Assembly: GCA_023259675.1 (NCBI GenBank)
Contig: JALRGT010000012.1
Coordinates: 1-64,000 of the forward strand
Source: Flavobacterium sp.
Lineage (GTDB): Bacteria > Bacteroidota > Bacteroidia > Flavobacteriales > Flavobacteriaceae
Direction: 5' to 3'
DNA length: 64,000 bases
In this document: one piece after another, positions 1 through 8,981 of the stretch
Numbering within the stretch: the first letter of the stretch is position 1
Layout: the number at the start of each line of letters is the position of its first letter
The notes under the pieces: model-generated
The model's database searches: none
Told to the model about the DNA's origin: nothing
Seen by the model: only the letters and a program-made list of their open reading frames with translations
Program-made: the position numbers and the translations under genes

Positions 1-76
1 AAGCTGATGATGCTGTCGATGAACCTGATGAAGTAACTTTTTGTGTTGTAACAGGTCTCATTGCAAAATGTGCCAT
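1..76 (-). CDS. Partial phage-like small protein (C-terminus off window)
   Basis: An ATG at 76-74 on the minus strand opens a frame that runs off the window start, beginning MAHFAMRPVTTQKV and then rich in Ser and Thr. A GGAG Shine-Dalgarno sequence lies at 84-81, just after the stop of the preceding minus-strand frame. Such a strong ribosome site is unlike the genes in the rest of the window. The product is not identified; short MAHFA-type proteins occur in tailed-phage structural clusters, but that is only a resemblance. It appears to belong with the neighbouring phage-like fragment rather than with the sugar locus. Confidence 0.4.
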   Translation of the reverse strand, partial: MAHFAMRPVTTQKVTSSGSSTASSA

Positions 77-84
77 GTTACTCC

Positions 85-429
85 TTATCTTCTAATTACA
101 AAAGTTACGTTAAGTTTGTTTGCTCCTGTAGATCCACCATCAGTAATCATTTCAATAGTGCCATCTTCTTCTACTTGGTTAGCTGCTGTAGGTTCTGCTG
201 TGTCTACATCACCTGCTGCTGAACCTGAATGTGCAACAGTTATTCCACCACCAGTAACAGCAGTTCCACCTATTTCAAAAGATATAGCTGCATTACCACC
301 AGAGATAGCTCCCTGTAATGATGTAATAATTTTAATAATTTTACCTGAATCAGGTACTGGTACAAAAGTTGATGATGCTGTGCTGATGTCAGCTATTTCA
401 GCATGTAAAAAATAGTCGTTTAATGTTAC
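85..429 (-). CDS. Partial phage-like structural protein, N-terminus missing
   Basis: The minus-strand frame ending at the TAA at 87-85 stays open to about 429 and reads like a real protein: LNDYFLHAEIADISTAS near the start, a Gly/Ala-rich beta-type middle, and VTFVIRR at the C-terminus. The style (an early statement of parameters, GSAAGDVD, DGGSTGANK) resembles small phage capsid-decoration or head-associated proteins seen in marine phage genomes; this is a resemblance only. No start codon is present before the frame meets the GH31 coding sequence, so its N-terminus is missing at the same point where the GH31 loses its own. The plus-strand frame over the same bases is a shadow. Confidence 0.5.
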   Translation of the reverse strand, partial: VTLNDYFLHAEIADISTASSTFVPVPDSGKIIKIITSLQGAISGGNAAISFEIGGTAVTGGGITVAHSGSAAGDVDTAEPTAANQVEEDGTIEMITDGGSTGANKLNVTFVIRR

Positions 430-3040
430 CGAAGAAAAGGATTCGATTAAATTAGCTACAGGAACTTTAAATGTTATGATTTCGTCAAAAGATGGTGGAA
501 TTAAGTTTAAAGACAGTAAGGGTAAAATAATTTTGGCTGAAAGTGATGGTGGAGGAAAAAAATTCAGTCCAATAGAAGTAGAAGGAACTAAGGGGTATAC
601 AGTTCGTCAAATTTTTAAATCATCAAAAGATGAAGCTTTTTACGGTTTAGGACAACATCAGTCAGATGAGTTTAATTACAAAGATAAAAGCGAAGAATTA
701 TTTCAATACAACACTAAAGTTTCTGTACCTTTTATTGTTTCAAATAAAAACTATGGACTTTTATGGGATAGTTACTCTTTAAGCCGTTTTGGCGATAGTC
801 GTCCTTATGAGCAATTAAATAGTGTTTTTAAATTATATGATAAAAATGGAGACCCTGATAATTTAACCGGGACTTACATTACCCCTGATAATGGAATTAT
901 GAAACTGGTTCGTAAAGAACCATCTGTTTTCTTTGAAGATATTAAAAGTTTTAAAAATTTACCTGCTAATTTCCCTTTAAGAAATGCTGATGTTACTTAT
1001 GAAGGTGATATTGAAGCACCCCAAAATGGCGAATATAAATTCACATTATATTATTCAGGTTATGTTAAAGTGTACTTGAATAATCAATTAGTGGTTCCAG
1101 AGCGTTGGAGAACTGCATGGAATCCTAATAGCTTCAAGTTTTCAATGAATTTGGAAGCTGGTAAACGAGTTCCTTTACGAATAGAATGGAAACCAAACGG
1201 TGGAACATCATATTGCGGATTAAGAGTTAGAACACCTCAATTAACAGAAGAAAAAAGCAATCAGGTGTGGTGGAGTGAAATGAACAAAAAATTAGATTAT
1301 TATTTTGTTCGTGGAAGCACTATGGACGAGATTGTTAAAGGTTATCGTACTCTTACTGGGAAAGCCCAAATTATGCCAAAGTGGGCAATGGGGTACTGGC
1401 AAAGTCGTGAAAGGTATAAAACTCAAGATGAAATTCTTAATAATTTAAAAGAGTTTAGAGAACGTAATATTCCTATTGATAATATAGTATTAGATTGGAA
1501 TTATTGGGAAGATGATTCTTGGGGAAGCCATGAATTTGATTTAAAACGTTTTCCTAATCCTAAAAGGATGGTCGATTCTATTCATGATATGAATGGTAAA
1601 ATGATGATTTCGGTATGGCCAAAATTTTATAAAACCACTGAACATTTTAAAGAATTTGATGAAAAGGGCTGGATGTATCAGCAAGCCATTAAAGATAATG
1701 TTCGTGACTGGGTTGGTCCTGGCTATGTAGGTTCATTTTATGACGCTTATTCTAATGGAGCAAGAAAACTATTTTGGAAACAAATTTATGAAAATTTATA
1801 CCCAACAGGAGTTGATGCTTGGTGGATGGATGCCAGCGAACCAAATGTACTGGATTGTACGGATATGGACTATCGTAAACAGCTGCAAGGACCAACAGCT
1901 TTAGGACCGGCAGCAGAATACTTTAATACTTATGCTTTGATGAATGCTGAAGCTATTTATGACGGGCAACGTAGTGTGGAGCCAAATAAACGTGTGTTTT
2001 TATTAACCAGATCTGGTTTTGCCGGATTACAACGTTATTCAACTGCAACATGGAGTGGTGACATTGCAACACGTTGGGAAGATTTGAAAGCCCAAATTTC
2101 GGCAGGTTTAAACTTTGCAATAAGTGGTATCCCATATTGGACTATGGACATTGGTGGATTCTGTGTTGAAGATCGTTATGTTTCGGCTCAAATGGAATTT
2201 GATAAAAATGGAAAAGAAAATGCCGATAATAAAGAATGGAGAGAATTAAACACACGTTGGCATCAATTTGGAGTTTTTGCACCATTATACAGATCACATG
2301 GACAGTTTCCTTATCGTGAACCATGGAATATAGCTCCTAAAGGACATCCGGCTTATGAGTCAATTTTGTTTTATGATAATTTACGTTATCGATTAATGCC
2401 TTATATCTATACTATGGCAGGGATGACTCATTTTGATGATTATACTATTATGCGTCCTTTAGTAATGGATTTTTCTAATGATAAAAATGTAACAAACATT
2501 AATGATCAATTTATGTTTGGTTCCAATTTTATGGTTTGCCCTGTCTATAAATATGGTGTTCGTAAAAGGGAGGTCTATTTTCCTGCCGGAACCAATTGGT
2601 ATGATTTTAATACAGCTAAATATATTAAAGGAGGACAAACACTATCTGTAGATGCACCATACGGTCGTATTCCATTATTTATTCCAGAAGGTGCTATTAT
2701 TCCTGTAGGACCAGAAATACAATATACCGATGAAAAGCCAGCAGATACGATTGTTCTTTATGTGTATAAAGGAAAAAATGGGAGTTTTGATTTATATGAA
2801 GATGAAGGTGTAAATTATAATTATGAAAAAGGATTCCATTCCAGTATTCCATTTAGTTATAATGAAACAAATGGTGTTTTAACTATTGGAGAGCGAAAAG
2901 GTGAATTTAAAGGAATGCTAAAAAATAGAAAATTTGTTGTTGTTTCCGTAAGTAAAGAAAATCCTAAAGCATTAGTCTATGATGCTCAAGGTCAGCTAGT
3001 AAATTATGATGGACACCTACAAACTATTACATTAAAATAA
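425..3040 (+). CDS. GH31 alpha-xylosidase with PA14 insert, 5' truncated
   Basis: Predicted to remove non-reducing alpha-1,6-xylose from xyloglucan oligosaccharides. The first in-frame ATG is at 476, but the frame is open upstream to 416 and still reads like the N-terminal beta-sandwich of GH31, so the true start and signal peptide are missing. Counting from the ATG at 476, a PA14 domain lies at about residues 150-255, as in known xyloglucan-active GH31 enzymes. The nucleophile is Asp452 in WWMDASEPN and the acid/base is Asp529 in TWSGD. A C-terminal beta-sandwich follows. GH3 starts 30 bp downstream, so the two are probably cotranscribed. Loss of the 5' end is due to the junction at about 422-430. 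The alpha-xylosidase call rather than alpha-glucosidase rests on the PA14 insert and the locus. Confidence 0.85.
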   Translation, partial: VTEEKDSIKLATGTLNVMISSKDGGIKFKDSKGKIILAESDGGGKKFSPIEVEGTKGYTVRQIFKSSKDEAFYGLGQHQSDEFNYKDKSEELFQYNTKVSVPFIVSNKNYGLLWDSYSLSRFGDSRPYEQLNSVFKLYDKNGDPDNLTGTYITPDNGIMKLVRKEPSVFFEDIKSFKNLPANFPLRNADVTYEGDIEAPQNGEYKFTLYYSGYVKVYLNNQLVVPERWRTAWNPNSFKFSMNLEAGKRVPLRIEWKPNGGTSYCGLRVRTPQLTEEKSNQVWWSEMNKKLDYYFVRGSTMDEIVKGYRTLTGKAQIMPKWAMGYWQSRERYKTQDEILNNLKEFRERNIPIDNIVLDWNYWEDDSWGSHEFDLKRFPNPKRMVDSIHDMNGKMMISVWPKFYKTTEHFKEFDEKGWMYQQAIKDNVRDWVGPGYVGSFYDAYSNGARKLFWKQIYENLYPTGVDAWWMDASEPNVLDCTDMDYRKQLQGPTALGPAAEYFNTYALMNAEAIYDGQRSVEPNKRVFLLTRSGFAGLQRYSTATWSGDIATRWEDLKAQISAGLNFAISGIPYWTMDIGGFCVEDRYVSAQMEFDKNGKENADNKEWRELNTRWHQFGVFAPLYRSHGQFPYREPWNIAPKGHPAYESILFYDNLRYRLMPYIYTMAGMTHFDDYTIMRPLVMDFSNDKNVTNINDQFMFGSNFMVCPVYKYGVRKREVYFPAGTNWYDFNTAKYIKGGQTLSVDAPYGRIPLFIPEGAIIPVGPEIQYTDEKPADTIVLYVYKGKNGSFDLYEDEGVNYNYEKGFHSSIPFSYNETNGVLTIGERKGEFKGMLKNRKFVVVSVSKENPKALVYDAQGQLVNYDGHLQTITLK

Positions 3041-3070
3041 CCACTAAATCATAAAGTAAAAATAACCGAA

Positions 3071-5305
3071 ATGAAAAATAAATTAATCATTTTATCGCTT
3101 GCTCTTTCATCATTAATTATTGATTCGTGTAACAAAGGTGCTGTATCATCAACAGAAGAAAAAGCAGAAAAAATATACCAAGGAAAAGAAATGAGTTCTG
3201 AATTTGATACAAAAATCGACTCATTGGTATCACTAATGACGCTTGAAGAAAAAATAGGTATGTTACATGGTAATAGCATGTTTTCTAGCGGAGGGGTGAA
3301 ACGTCTGGGTATTCCTGAATTAAAAATGGCCGATGGTCCATTAGGGGTTCGTGAAGAGATTTCTCGGGATAATTGGTCACCAGCAGGCTGGGATAACGAT
3401 TTTGCTACTTATTATCCCGCTTCGGGAGCTTTAGCAGCTACTTGGAGTACTGATATGGCTTATATCTTCGGAAATAGTGTTGGACAAGAATTGAGAGCAA
3501 GAGACAAAGACATGTTGTTGTCACCTGCCATTAATATTGTGAGAACGCCACTAGGAGGAAGGACTTATGAATATATGACTGAGGATCCTTTTTTAAATAA
3601 AAAGATAGCAGTGCCATTAGTTGTTGGACTTCAAGATAATGATGTAATGGCTTGTGTGAAACATTTTGCAGCAAATAACCAGGAAACAAACCGTGATATA
3701 TATGATGTTCAAATGGACGAACGCACACTCCGTGAAATTTATTTACCGGGATTTGAAGCTGCCGTAAAAGAAGCAAAAGCTTATGGTATTATGGGAGCCT
3801 ATAATAAGTTTAGAGGTGAATATCTATGTGAGAATGATTACATGTTAAACAAAGTTTTACGTGATGAATGGGGATTTAAAGGAGTTGTTGTTTCTGATTG
3901 GGCAGCGGTACATTCTACGGTAAAATCATTAAAAAACGGACTGGATATTGAAATGGGAACTCCAAAACCTTTCAATGAATTTTTCTTGGCCGATAAATTA
4001 ATCGCTGCTGCGAAAGCTGGAGAAATATCAGAAGCCGAAATTGACAAACATGTCAAACGCATCTTGCATGTTCTTTTTCAAGTAAAAGCAATGGGAGGTA
4101 AAGATCGTGTAAAAGGAAGTATTGCCACTGAAGCACACTATCAAGATGCTTATAAAATAGCATCTGAAAATATTGTTTTATTGAAAAATGATAAGAATGT
4201 ATTGCCTTTGCAATTAAAAGAAATAAAATCTATTGCCGTCATTGGTAACAATGCAACTAAGAAAAATGCTTTGGCTGGATTTGGTGCAGGAGTTAAGACT
4301 AAAAGAGAAGTAACACCTTTAGAGGGCTTACAAAATAGATTGCCTGCTTCTATTAAAATTAATTATGCTGAAGGGTATTTAGAACGCTACAATTTAAAGG
4401 AAAAAGGAAAATTAGGTGATATTACTATGAATGGCCCGGTTACAGTTGACCAATTAGATCCCGCTAAATTACAAGAAGCAATTGAAGCTGCTAAAAAATC
4501 TGATATAGCTATCGTTTTTGCGGGTTCTAATCGTGATTATGAAACAGAAGCATCTGATCGTAAAAACTTGAAGCTACCATTTGGACAAGAAGAATTAATT
4601 AATAAAGTCAGAGAAGCTAATCCTAATACGATAGTAGTGATCATTGCTGGAGCACCATTCGATATTGAAGGAATTAAAAACAAAACAGCAACTCTGGTTT
4701 GGAGTTGGTTTAATGGTTCCGAAGGTGGAAATGCGTTAGCAGATGTTTTATTAGGGAAAGTAAATCCATCGGGTAAATTACCTTGGACAATGCCTAAAAA
4801 GATAGAAGATTCTCCAGCACATGCTACCAATAGTTTTCCGGGAGATAAAACAGTAACTTATAAAGAAGGGATTTTGGTAGGATATCGTTGGTTTGACACT
4901 AAGAAAATAGAGCCTATTTATCCTTTTGGTTACGGACTTTCTTATACAAATTTTGAATTTTCAGATTTAAAAACGGATAAAAGTAATTATGCTGGAGATG
5001 ATCCTGTTGAAGTATCATTTACCATTAAAAATACAGGCAAATTTGACGGAAAGGAAGTAGCTCAATTGTATGTTTCTAATTCTGATTCAAAAATTGAGAG
5101 AGCAGCACAAGAATTGAAAGGTTTTAAAAAAGTTTTTGTAAAAAAAGGAAACTCGGAAAAAGTGACTATTTACTTAGCTGTTAAAGAATTAGCTTATTAT
5201 AATACAGCTAAAAAGCAATGGGTTGTTGAACCAGGTGATTACGCTATTAAAATAGGAAAATCATCAAGGGATATAAAAATGGAAACATCTATAAGTATTA
5301 AATAA
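3071..5305 (+). CDS. GH3 beta-glucosidase, lipoprotein
   Basis: Predicted to release terminal glucose from de-xylosylated cello-oligosaccharides. The 744-residue protein has a signal peptide ending at Cys20, which suggests a lipoprotein, although Asp at -2 makes the lipobox atypical. The GH3 N-terminal TIM barrel covers about 45-360, with nucleophile Asp276 in VVSDWAAVHS and the KHFAANNQE motif. The alpha/beta sandwich covers about 375-600 and ends before FPFGYGLSYT-like sequence; a fibronectin-III-like domain covers about 650-740. It lies 30 bp after the GH31 and before the GH74. A beta-xylosidase function is possible, but the xyloglucan context favours glucose. A second GH3 lies at 37297. 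Confidence 0.88.
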   Translation: MKNKLIILSLALSSLIIDSCNKGAVSSTEEKAEKIYQGKEMSSEFDTKIDSLVSLMTLEEKIGMLHGNSMFSSGGVKRLGIPELKMADGPLGVREEISRDNWSPAGWDNDFATYYPASGALAATWSTDMAYIFGNSVGQELRARDKDMLLSPAINIVRTPLGGRTYEYMTEDPFLNKKIAVPLVVGLQDNDVMACVKHFAANNQETNRDIYDVQMDERTLREIYLPGFEAAVKEAKAYGIMGAYNKFRGEYLCENDYMLNKVLRDEWGFKGVVVSDWAAVHSTVKSLKNGLDIEMGTPKPFNEFFLADKLIAAAKAGEISEAEIDKHVKRILHVLFQVKAMGGKDRVKGSIATEAHYQDAYKIASENIVLLKNDKNVLPLQLKEIKSIAVIGNNATKKNALAGFGAGVKTKREVTPLEGLQNRLPASIKINYAEGYLERYNLKEKGKLGDITMNGPVTVDQLDPAKLQEAIEAAKKSDIAIVFAGSNRDYETEASDRKNLKLPFGQEELINKVREANPNTIVVIIAGAPFDIEGIKNKTATLVWSWFNGSEGGNALADVLLGKVNPSGKLPWTMPKKIEDSPAHATNSFPGDKTVTYKEGILVGYRWFDTKKIEPIYPFGYGLSYTNFEFSDLKTDKSNYAGDDPVEVSFTIKNTGKFDGKEVAQLYVSNSDSKIERAAQELKGFKKVFVKKGNSEKVTIYLAVKELAYYNTAKKQWVVEPGDYAIKIGKSSRDIKMETSISIK

Positions 5306-5424
5306 TTTAAGAAATAATAAATGGAAATCTGACCAATTTTCGTATAACACAAACAGAGTATAATAACCACTTAAGATTAAAATTTAGATTATTTTATTTA
5401 TTAACCCAATTAACCAAAAATGTT

Positions 5425-8400
5425 ATGAAAAAGGACAATTACAATGAAAACAGTATCAGGGGGAGAGTACTTTCTTCCCTCTATTCCCTTCTCTTAATTC
5501 TTGTTTTTCAGGTCTATAAAGTGAATGCCCAGAGCACATTTGGGAATGTAGCCTTTGGAGGAGGTGGTTTTATAACAGGGATCATAAGCCATAAAACATC
5601 AGGCGATGTTTACTGTCGTACCGATGTTGGAGGGGCTTACCGTTGGGATGCCGCAAATTCAAAATGGATTCCTTTGCTCGATTGGAATTCTGAGGATGAA
5701 ACAACCTATCAGGGAGTGGAAGCTCTGGCGGTGGACCCTCAGAATGCAAATAATTTATATTTATTTGCCGGTACAGATTACTTTAACGGTGGAAAAACAG
5801 CGATTTTAAAATCCACAGATAAGGGAAATACATTTACTATAGTGGACGTAACTTCAAAATTTAAGACTCACGCAAATGCTTTAGGAAGAGCTAATGGCGA
5901 GCGTCTGGCTGTGGATCCTAATAACGGCAACGTCCTTTTTTGTGGAACAAAAGCCAACGGATTGTGGAAGAGTACAGATGCCGGTCTTACCTGGAACCTG
6001 GCCTGGAATGGAGTAACAACTACATCCAATGGGAACGGAATCAGCTTTGTATTGTTTGAACCTTCCAGTGCTTCGGGAGGAGTTACTAAAACTATCTATA
6101 TAGGAGTTTCCCGCACGGGAGCCGGTAATATATATAAAAGTACGGACGGTGGCAGCACTTTCACTGCAATTCAGGCTGATAATTCATTTATGCCCCACAG
6201 GGCTGTTTTATCTTCTGATAATTCTACTTTATATGTATCCATGGCGAATAGTGAGGGGCCTTCGAACGGTGCCAGCGGAAGAGTTTACAAATTGGCTACA
6301 GCTACAGGGATCTGGACCAACATTACTCCAGAGGGGAATAATTACCCTTATGGAGGAGTAAGTGTTGATCCGACAAATAAAAACAGGGTTATTGTTTCGA
6401 CAGTTAACGTCTGGGATAACAACCAGTTTTGCAATAACGTATGGGGGGATCGTATTTACTTATCTACCGACGGAGGAAGTACCTGGAATTCAAAGTTGAC
6501 TTGCTCAAGCACTCTGAACACCAATGGCATTGGTTGGATTGCTCCTTATGGGATACATTGGGCAGATTGCATTGACTTTGATCCAGTAAATACGGCAAAA
6601 GTAAGGGTGATGTCTGGGAATGGACTTTTTACCTGCGATGATATCAATGCATCCGCTACTTCCTGGAAATTTGATGTAAAAGGAATTGAAGAAACGGTTG
6701 TGCTTGATGCTATAAGTATTCCGGGGGGGGCTTTTATAACTGCAATGGGAGACCAACACGGAGCGGTGTATGCTTCGGATATTTATACCTATCCGACTCA
6801 GTTAATTAACCCTAGTTCTGCTAATACCACTAGTGTGGCATATGCCGCTAACAATACCAGTAAAGTGGTAAGGGTTACTGATAAAATGTATTATTCTACC
6901 AATCAGGGAGTAAGCTGGACACAAACGACTTCTGCTAATGGTTCATATGGGAAAGTAGCATTGTCAGCAGATGGAAATACCATACTTCATTGTCCTAGTG
7001 GAGAAAGTACTACTTATTATTCAACCAATAATGGTGGAACATGGACAAGTACAGGAGTTACTAATGTTCAGGATGCTTATCCAATTGCAGATTATGTTAA
7101 TACCAATAAATTTTATATTTATAATTCTGGTAGTGGTCAACTGTTAGTAAGTACCAATAAAGGTGTAAGTTTTAATGCTTCTGCATCTAATCCCGGCTCA
7201 GGTGGTTCTGTTCGTGCAAGTGCTGTTCCCGGTAATGAAGGACATGTGTGGGTAGCACTGTCGAATGGATTAACGTATACTACAAATAGTGGGACTTCAT
7301 GGACGACTGTTACTAATGTTAGTTATTGTAGGGCAGTTGGATTTGGTAAAGCCGCAACAGGAGCTACTTATCCTGCTGTCTATATTTGGGGAACTGTTAG
7401 TGGGGTTAAAGGTATTTTCCGTTCTACAGACCAGGGAGCTTCCTGGACACGAATCAATGACGACGCCCATGAATGGGGAGGTGTAGGGAACGGTAATTTT
7501 GTAATGGGCGATATGAACGTATATGGACGGGCATATATGGGTACAGTAGGACGAGGTGTAGTTGTTGTAGAATCGGCTTGTACGTCTACTGCAATCACCC
7601 CTCACACACAGGTTAATGGTGGTGACTGGCAACAGACAGCTAGTGCAAGTTTGAATGCAGGAGGTAATGTTATGTTTGGGCCTCAACCAGCAACAGGAGG
7701 ATCATGGACTTGGAGCGGTCCTAACGGATTTAGTGCTACTACGCGTGAAGTAACAATTTCCAATATCCAGTCTAATCAGGCAGGTAACTACGTTGCTACA
7801 TATACTAACGCGGGCGGGTGTCAGAGTACACAGACTTTTAATATTACAGTAAATAATCCTTGTACACCAACTGCTATTGTACCTTATGTACAGATTAATG
7901 GGGGAACATGGCAGCAGACGGCGTCAGCTTCATTAGCTCAGGGAGGTTCATTAATGTTTGGTCCACAGCCTGTAACAGGAGGTTCATGGTCTTGGACCGG
8001 ACCAAATAATTTCTCTGCTAATACAAGAGATGTGTTTATTTCAAATATTCAGGCTAATCATGCAGGTAATTATGTAGCAACTTATACAAATGCGAATGGT
8101 TGTAACAGTACACAAACATTCAATGTAATCGTTACAGAGTCAATAGTTGTGCGAGCACGCGGAACACAAGGAGATGAAACAATAGAGCTTAGGGTAGATG
8201 GTAACACAGTGGCTACATGGACGCTGACTTCTTCTTTTGCAAACTATACAGCTTCAGGAAGTGGTGCCGTTACCGTTCACTTTACTAATGATAGTTCAGG
8301 AAAGGATGTACAGATTGATAATGTTATAATTGGAGGTGTAACTTACCAATCAGAGGATCAACAGGTGAATACAGGTGTTTGGAAAGGAACATGTGGAGGA

Positions 8401-8751
8401 TCTAATAGTGAGTGGTTAAATTGTAATGGTTACATTAGCTATACAACTGCAGGCTCTTCAGCTAAAATCACTTCAGTTAAATCAGAGACATCAATTGATG
8501 AAGATAATAATCTGGGTGATGTGATTATTTATCCTAACCCTTCACATAATGGAGTATTTCAGTTAAATATTCCATGGGAGGATGATAAAATCAATATTGT
8601 AATCTTTGATATTAATGGAAAACAGGTTTATCAACAATCTGTAACAGGAAAGGAACAAGTAACAATAAATTCAGAACTTGGAAATGGATTTTACATTGTG
8701 AAAATTCAATCAGATAAAGCTACAGTTACTCGAAAATTGATAGTAGAATAA
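5425..8751 (+). CDS. Secreted GH74 xyloglucanase with Ig x2, CBM60-like and T9SS domains
   Basis: Predicted to hydrolyse the xyloglucan backbone outside the cell. A signal peptide ends near residue 36. The GH74 double beta-propeller spans about 37-715, with repeated LKSTDKG / KSTDAG / LSTDGG turns. Asp67 in RTDVGGAYRW and Asp443 in MGDQHG match the two conserved GH74 acidic positions. Two nearly identical Ig-like repeats of 94 residues follow (718-811 and 812-905), then a CBM60-like module (about 906-1012, starting VRARGTQGDETIELRVDG) and a type IX secretion sorting domain (about 1031-1108, IIYPNPS ... KLIVE). The first 1.35 kb is clearly richer in G+C than the rest, and a run of eight G lies at 6723-6730. 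It may be endo- or end-specific. Confidence 0.9.
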   Translation: MKKDNYNENSIRGRVLSSLYSLLLILVFQVYKVNAQSTFGNVAFGGGGFITGIISHKTSGDVYCRTDVGGAYRWDAANSKWIPLLDWNSEDETTYQGVEALAVDPQNANNLYLFAGTDYFNGGKTAILKSTDKGNTFTIVDVTSKFKTHANALGRANGERLAVDPNNGNVLFCGTKANGLWKSTDAGLTWNLAWNGVTTTSNGNGISFVLFEPSSASGGVTKTIYIGVSRTGAGNIYKSTDGGSTFTAIQADNSFMPHRAVLSSDNSTLYVSMANSEGPSNGASGRVYKLATATGIWTNITPEGNNYPYGGVSVDPTNKNRVIVSTVNVWDNNQFCNNVWGDRIYLSTDGGSTWNSKLTCSSTLNTNGIGWIAPYGIHWADCIDFDPVNTAKVRVMSGNGLFTCDDINASATSWKFDVKGIEETVVLDAISIPGGAFITAMGDQHGAVYASDIYTYPTQLINPSSANTTSVAYAANNTSKVVRVTDKMYYSTNQGVSWTQTTSANGSYGKVALSADGNTILHCPSGESTTYYSTNNGGTWTSTGVTNVQDAYPIADYVNTNKFYIYNSGSGQLLVSTNKGVSFNASASNPGSGGSVRASAVPGNEGHVWVALSNGLTYTTNSGTSWTTVTNVSYCRAVGFGKAATGATYPAVYIWGTVSGVKGIFRSTDQGASWTRINDDAHEWGGVGNGNFVMGDMNVYGRAYMGTVGRGVVVVESACTSTAITPHTQVNGGDWQQTASASLNAGGNVMFGPQPATGGSWTWSGPNGFSATTREVTISNIQSNQAGNYVATYTNAGGCQSTQTFNITVNNPCTPTAIVPYVQINGGTWQQTASASLAQGGSLMFGPQPVTGGSWSWTGPNNFSANTRDVFISNIQANHAGNYVATYTNANGCNSTQTFNVIVTESIVVRARGTQGDETIELRVDGNTVATWTLTSSFANYTASGSGAVTVHFTNDSSGKDVQIDNVIIGGVTYQSEDQQVNTGVWKGTCGGSNSEWLNCNGYISYTTAGSSAKITSVKSETSIDEDNNLGDVIIYPNPSHNGVFQLNIPWEDDKINIVIFDINGKQVYQQSVTGKEQVTINSELGNGFYIVKIQSDKATVTRKLIVE
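7579..8142 (+). repeat. Tandem 282-bp repeat encoding two Ig-like domains
   Basis: Bases 7579-7860 and 7861-8142 encode two copies of a 94-residue module (CTSTAITPHTQVNGGDWQQT and CTPTAIVPYVQINGGTWQQT). The protein copies are far more alike than the DNA, so the duplication is not recent or is under selection at the protein level. Confidence 0.85.
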
Positions 8752-8767
8752 TGTAATTTTTTAAAGA

Positions 8768-8795
8768 CCCGGGATGGTTTATCTCCATTCCCGGG
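8768..8795 (+). terminator. Hairpin after GH74
   Basis: CCCGGGATGG at 8768-8777 pairs with CCATTCCCGGG at 8785-8795, with one bulged base and a 7-nt loop. No T tract follows, so it is a weak terminator or an RNA-end hairpin. Confidence 0.5.
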
Positions 8796-8898
8796 GATTT
8801 AAATAAGGTGTTTTTTAAAGATTTATTATTCAGTTCGTTTAAAAAAAAAATGATTTGATAATTATAATCATGATAAATACATATTAAAAATAGAATTG

Positions 8899-8906
8899 TA
8901 GTTTTG
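8899..8906 (+). promoter_or_regulatory. Possible -7 element TAGTTTTG for the esterase gene
   Basis: An exact match to the Bacteroidota TAnnTTTG -7 element, 75 bp before the esterase start. No TTG -33 element or ACA direct repeat was found at the expected distance. Confidence 0.35.
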
Positions 8907-8929
8907 ATTATCTGTTATACAAATGATGC

Positions 8930-8974
8930 TAAACAAGAATAAATAAAACAAGAATAAATAAAACAAGAATAAAG
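8930..8974 (+). repeat. Three tandem 15-bp units before the esterase start
   Basis: The unit AAAACAAGAATAAAT is present three times end to end, with only the first and last bases varying. The array stops 7 bp before the esterase ATG, inside the translation-initiation region. Confidence 0.85.
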
Positions 8975-8981
8975 GAAAAAA

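Noticed and set aside
41..415. Plus-strand open frame of 124 codons at the window start
   Set aside because: Composition is unlike a protein of this organism (many Pro, Ser, Cys), and the minus strand of the same bases reads as a coherent phage-like protein.
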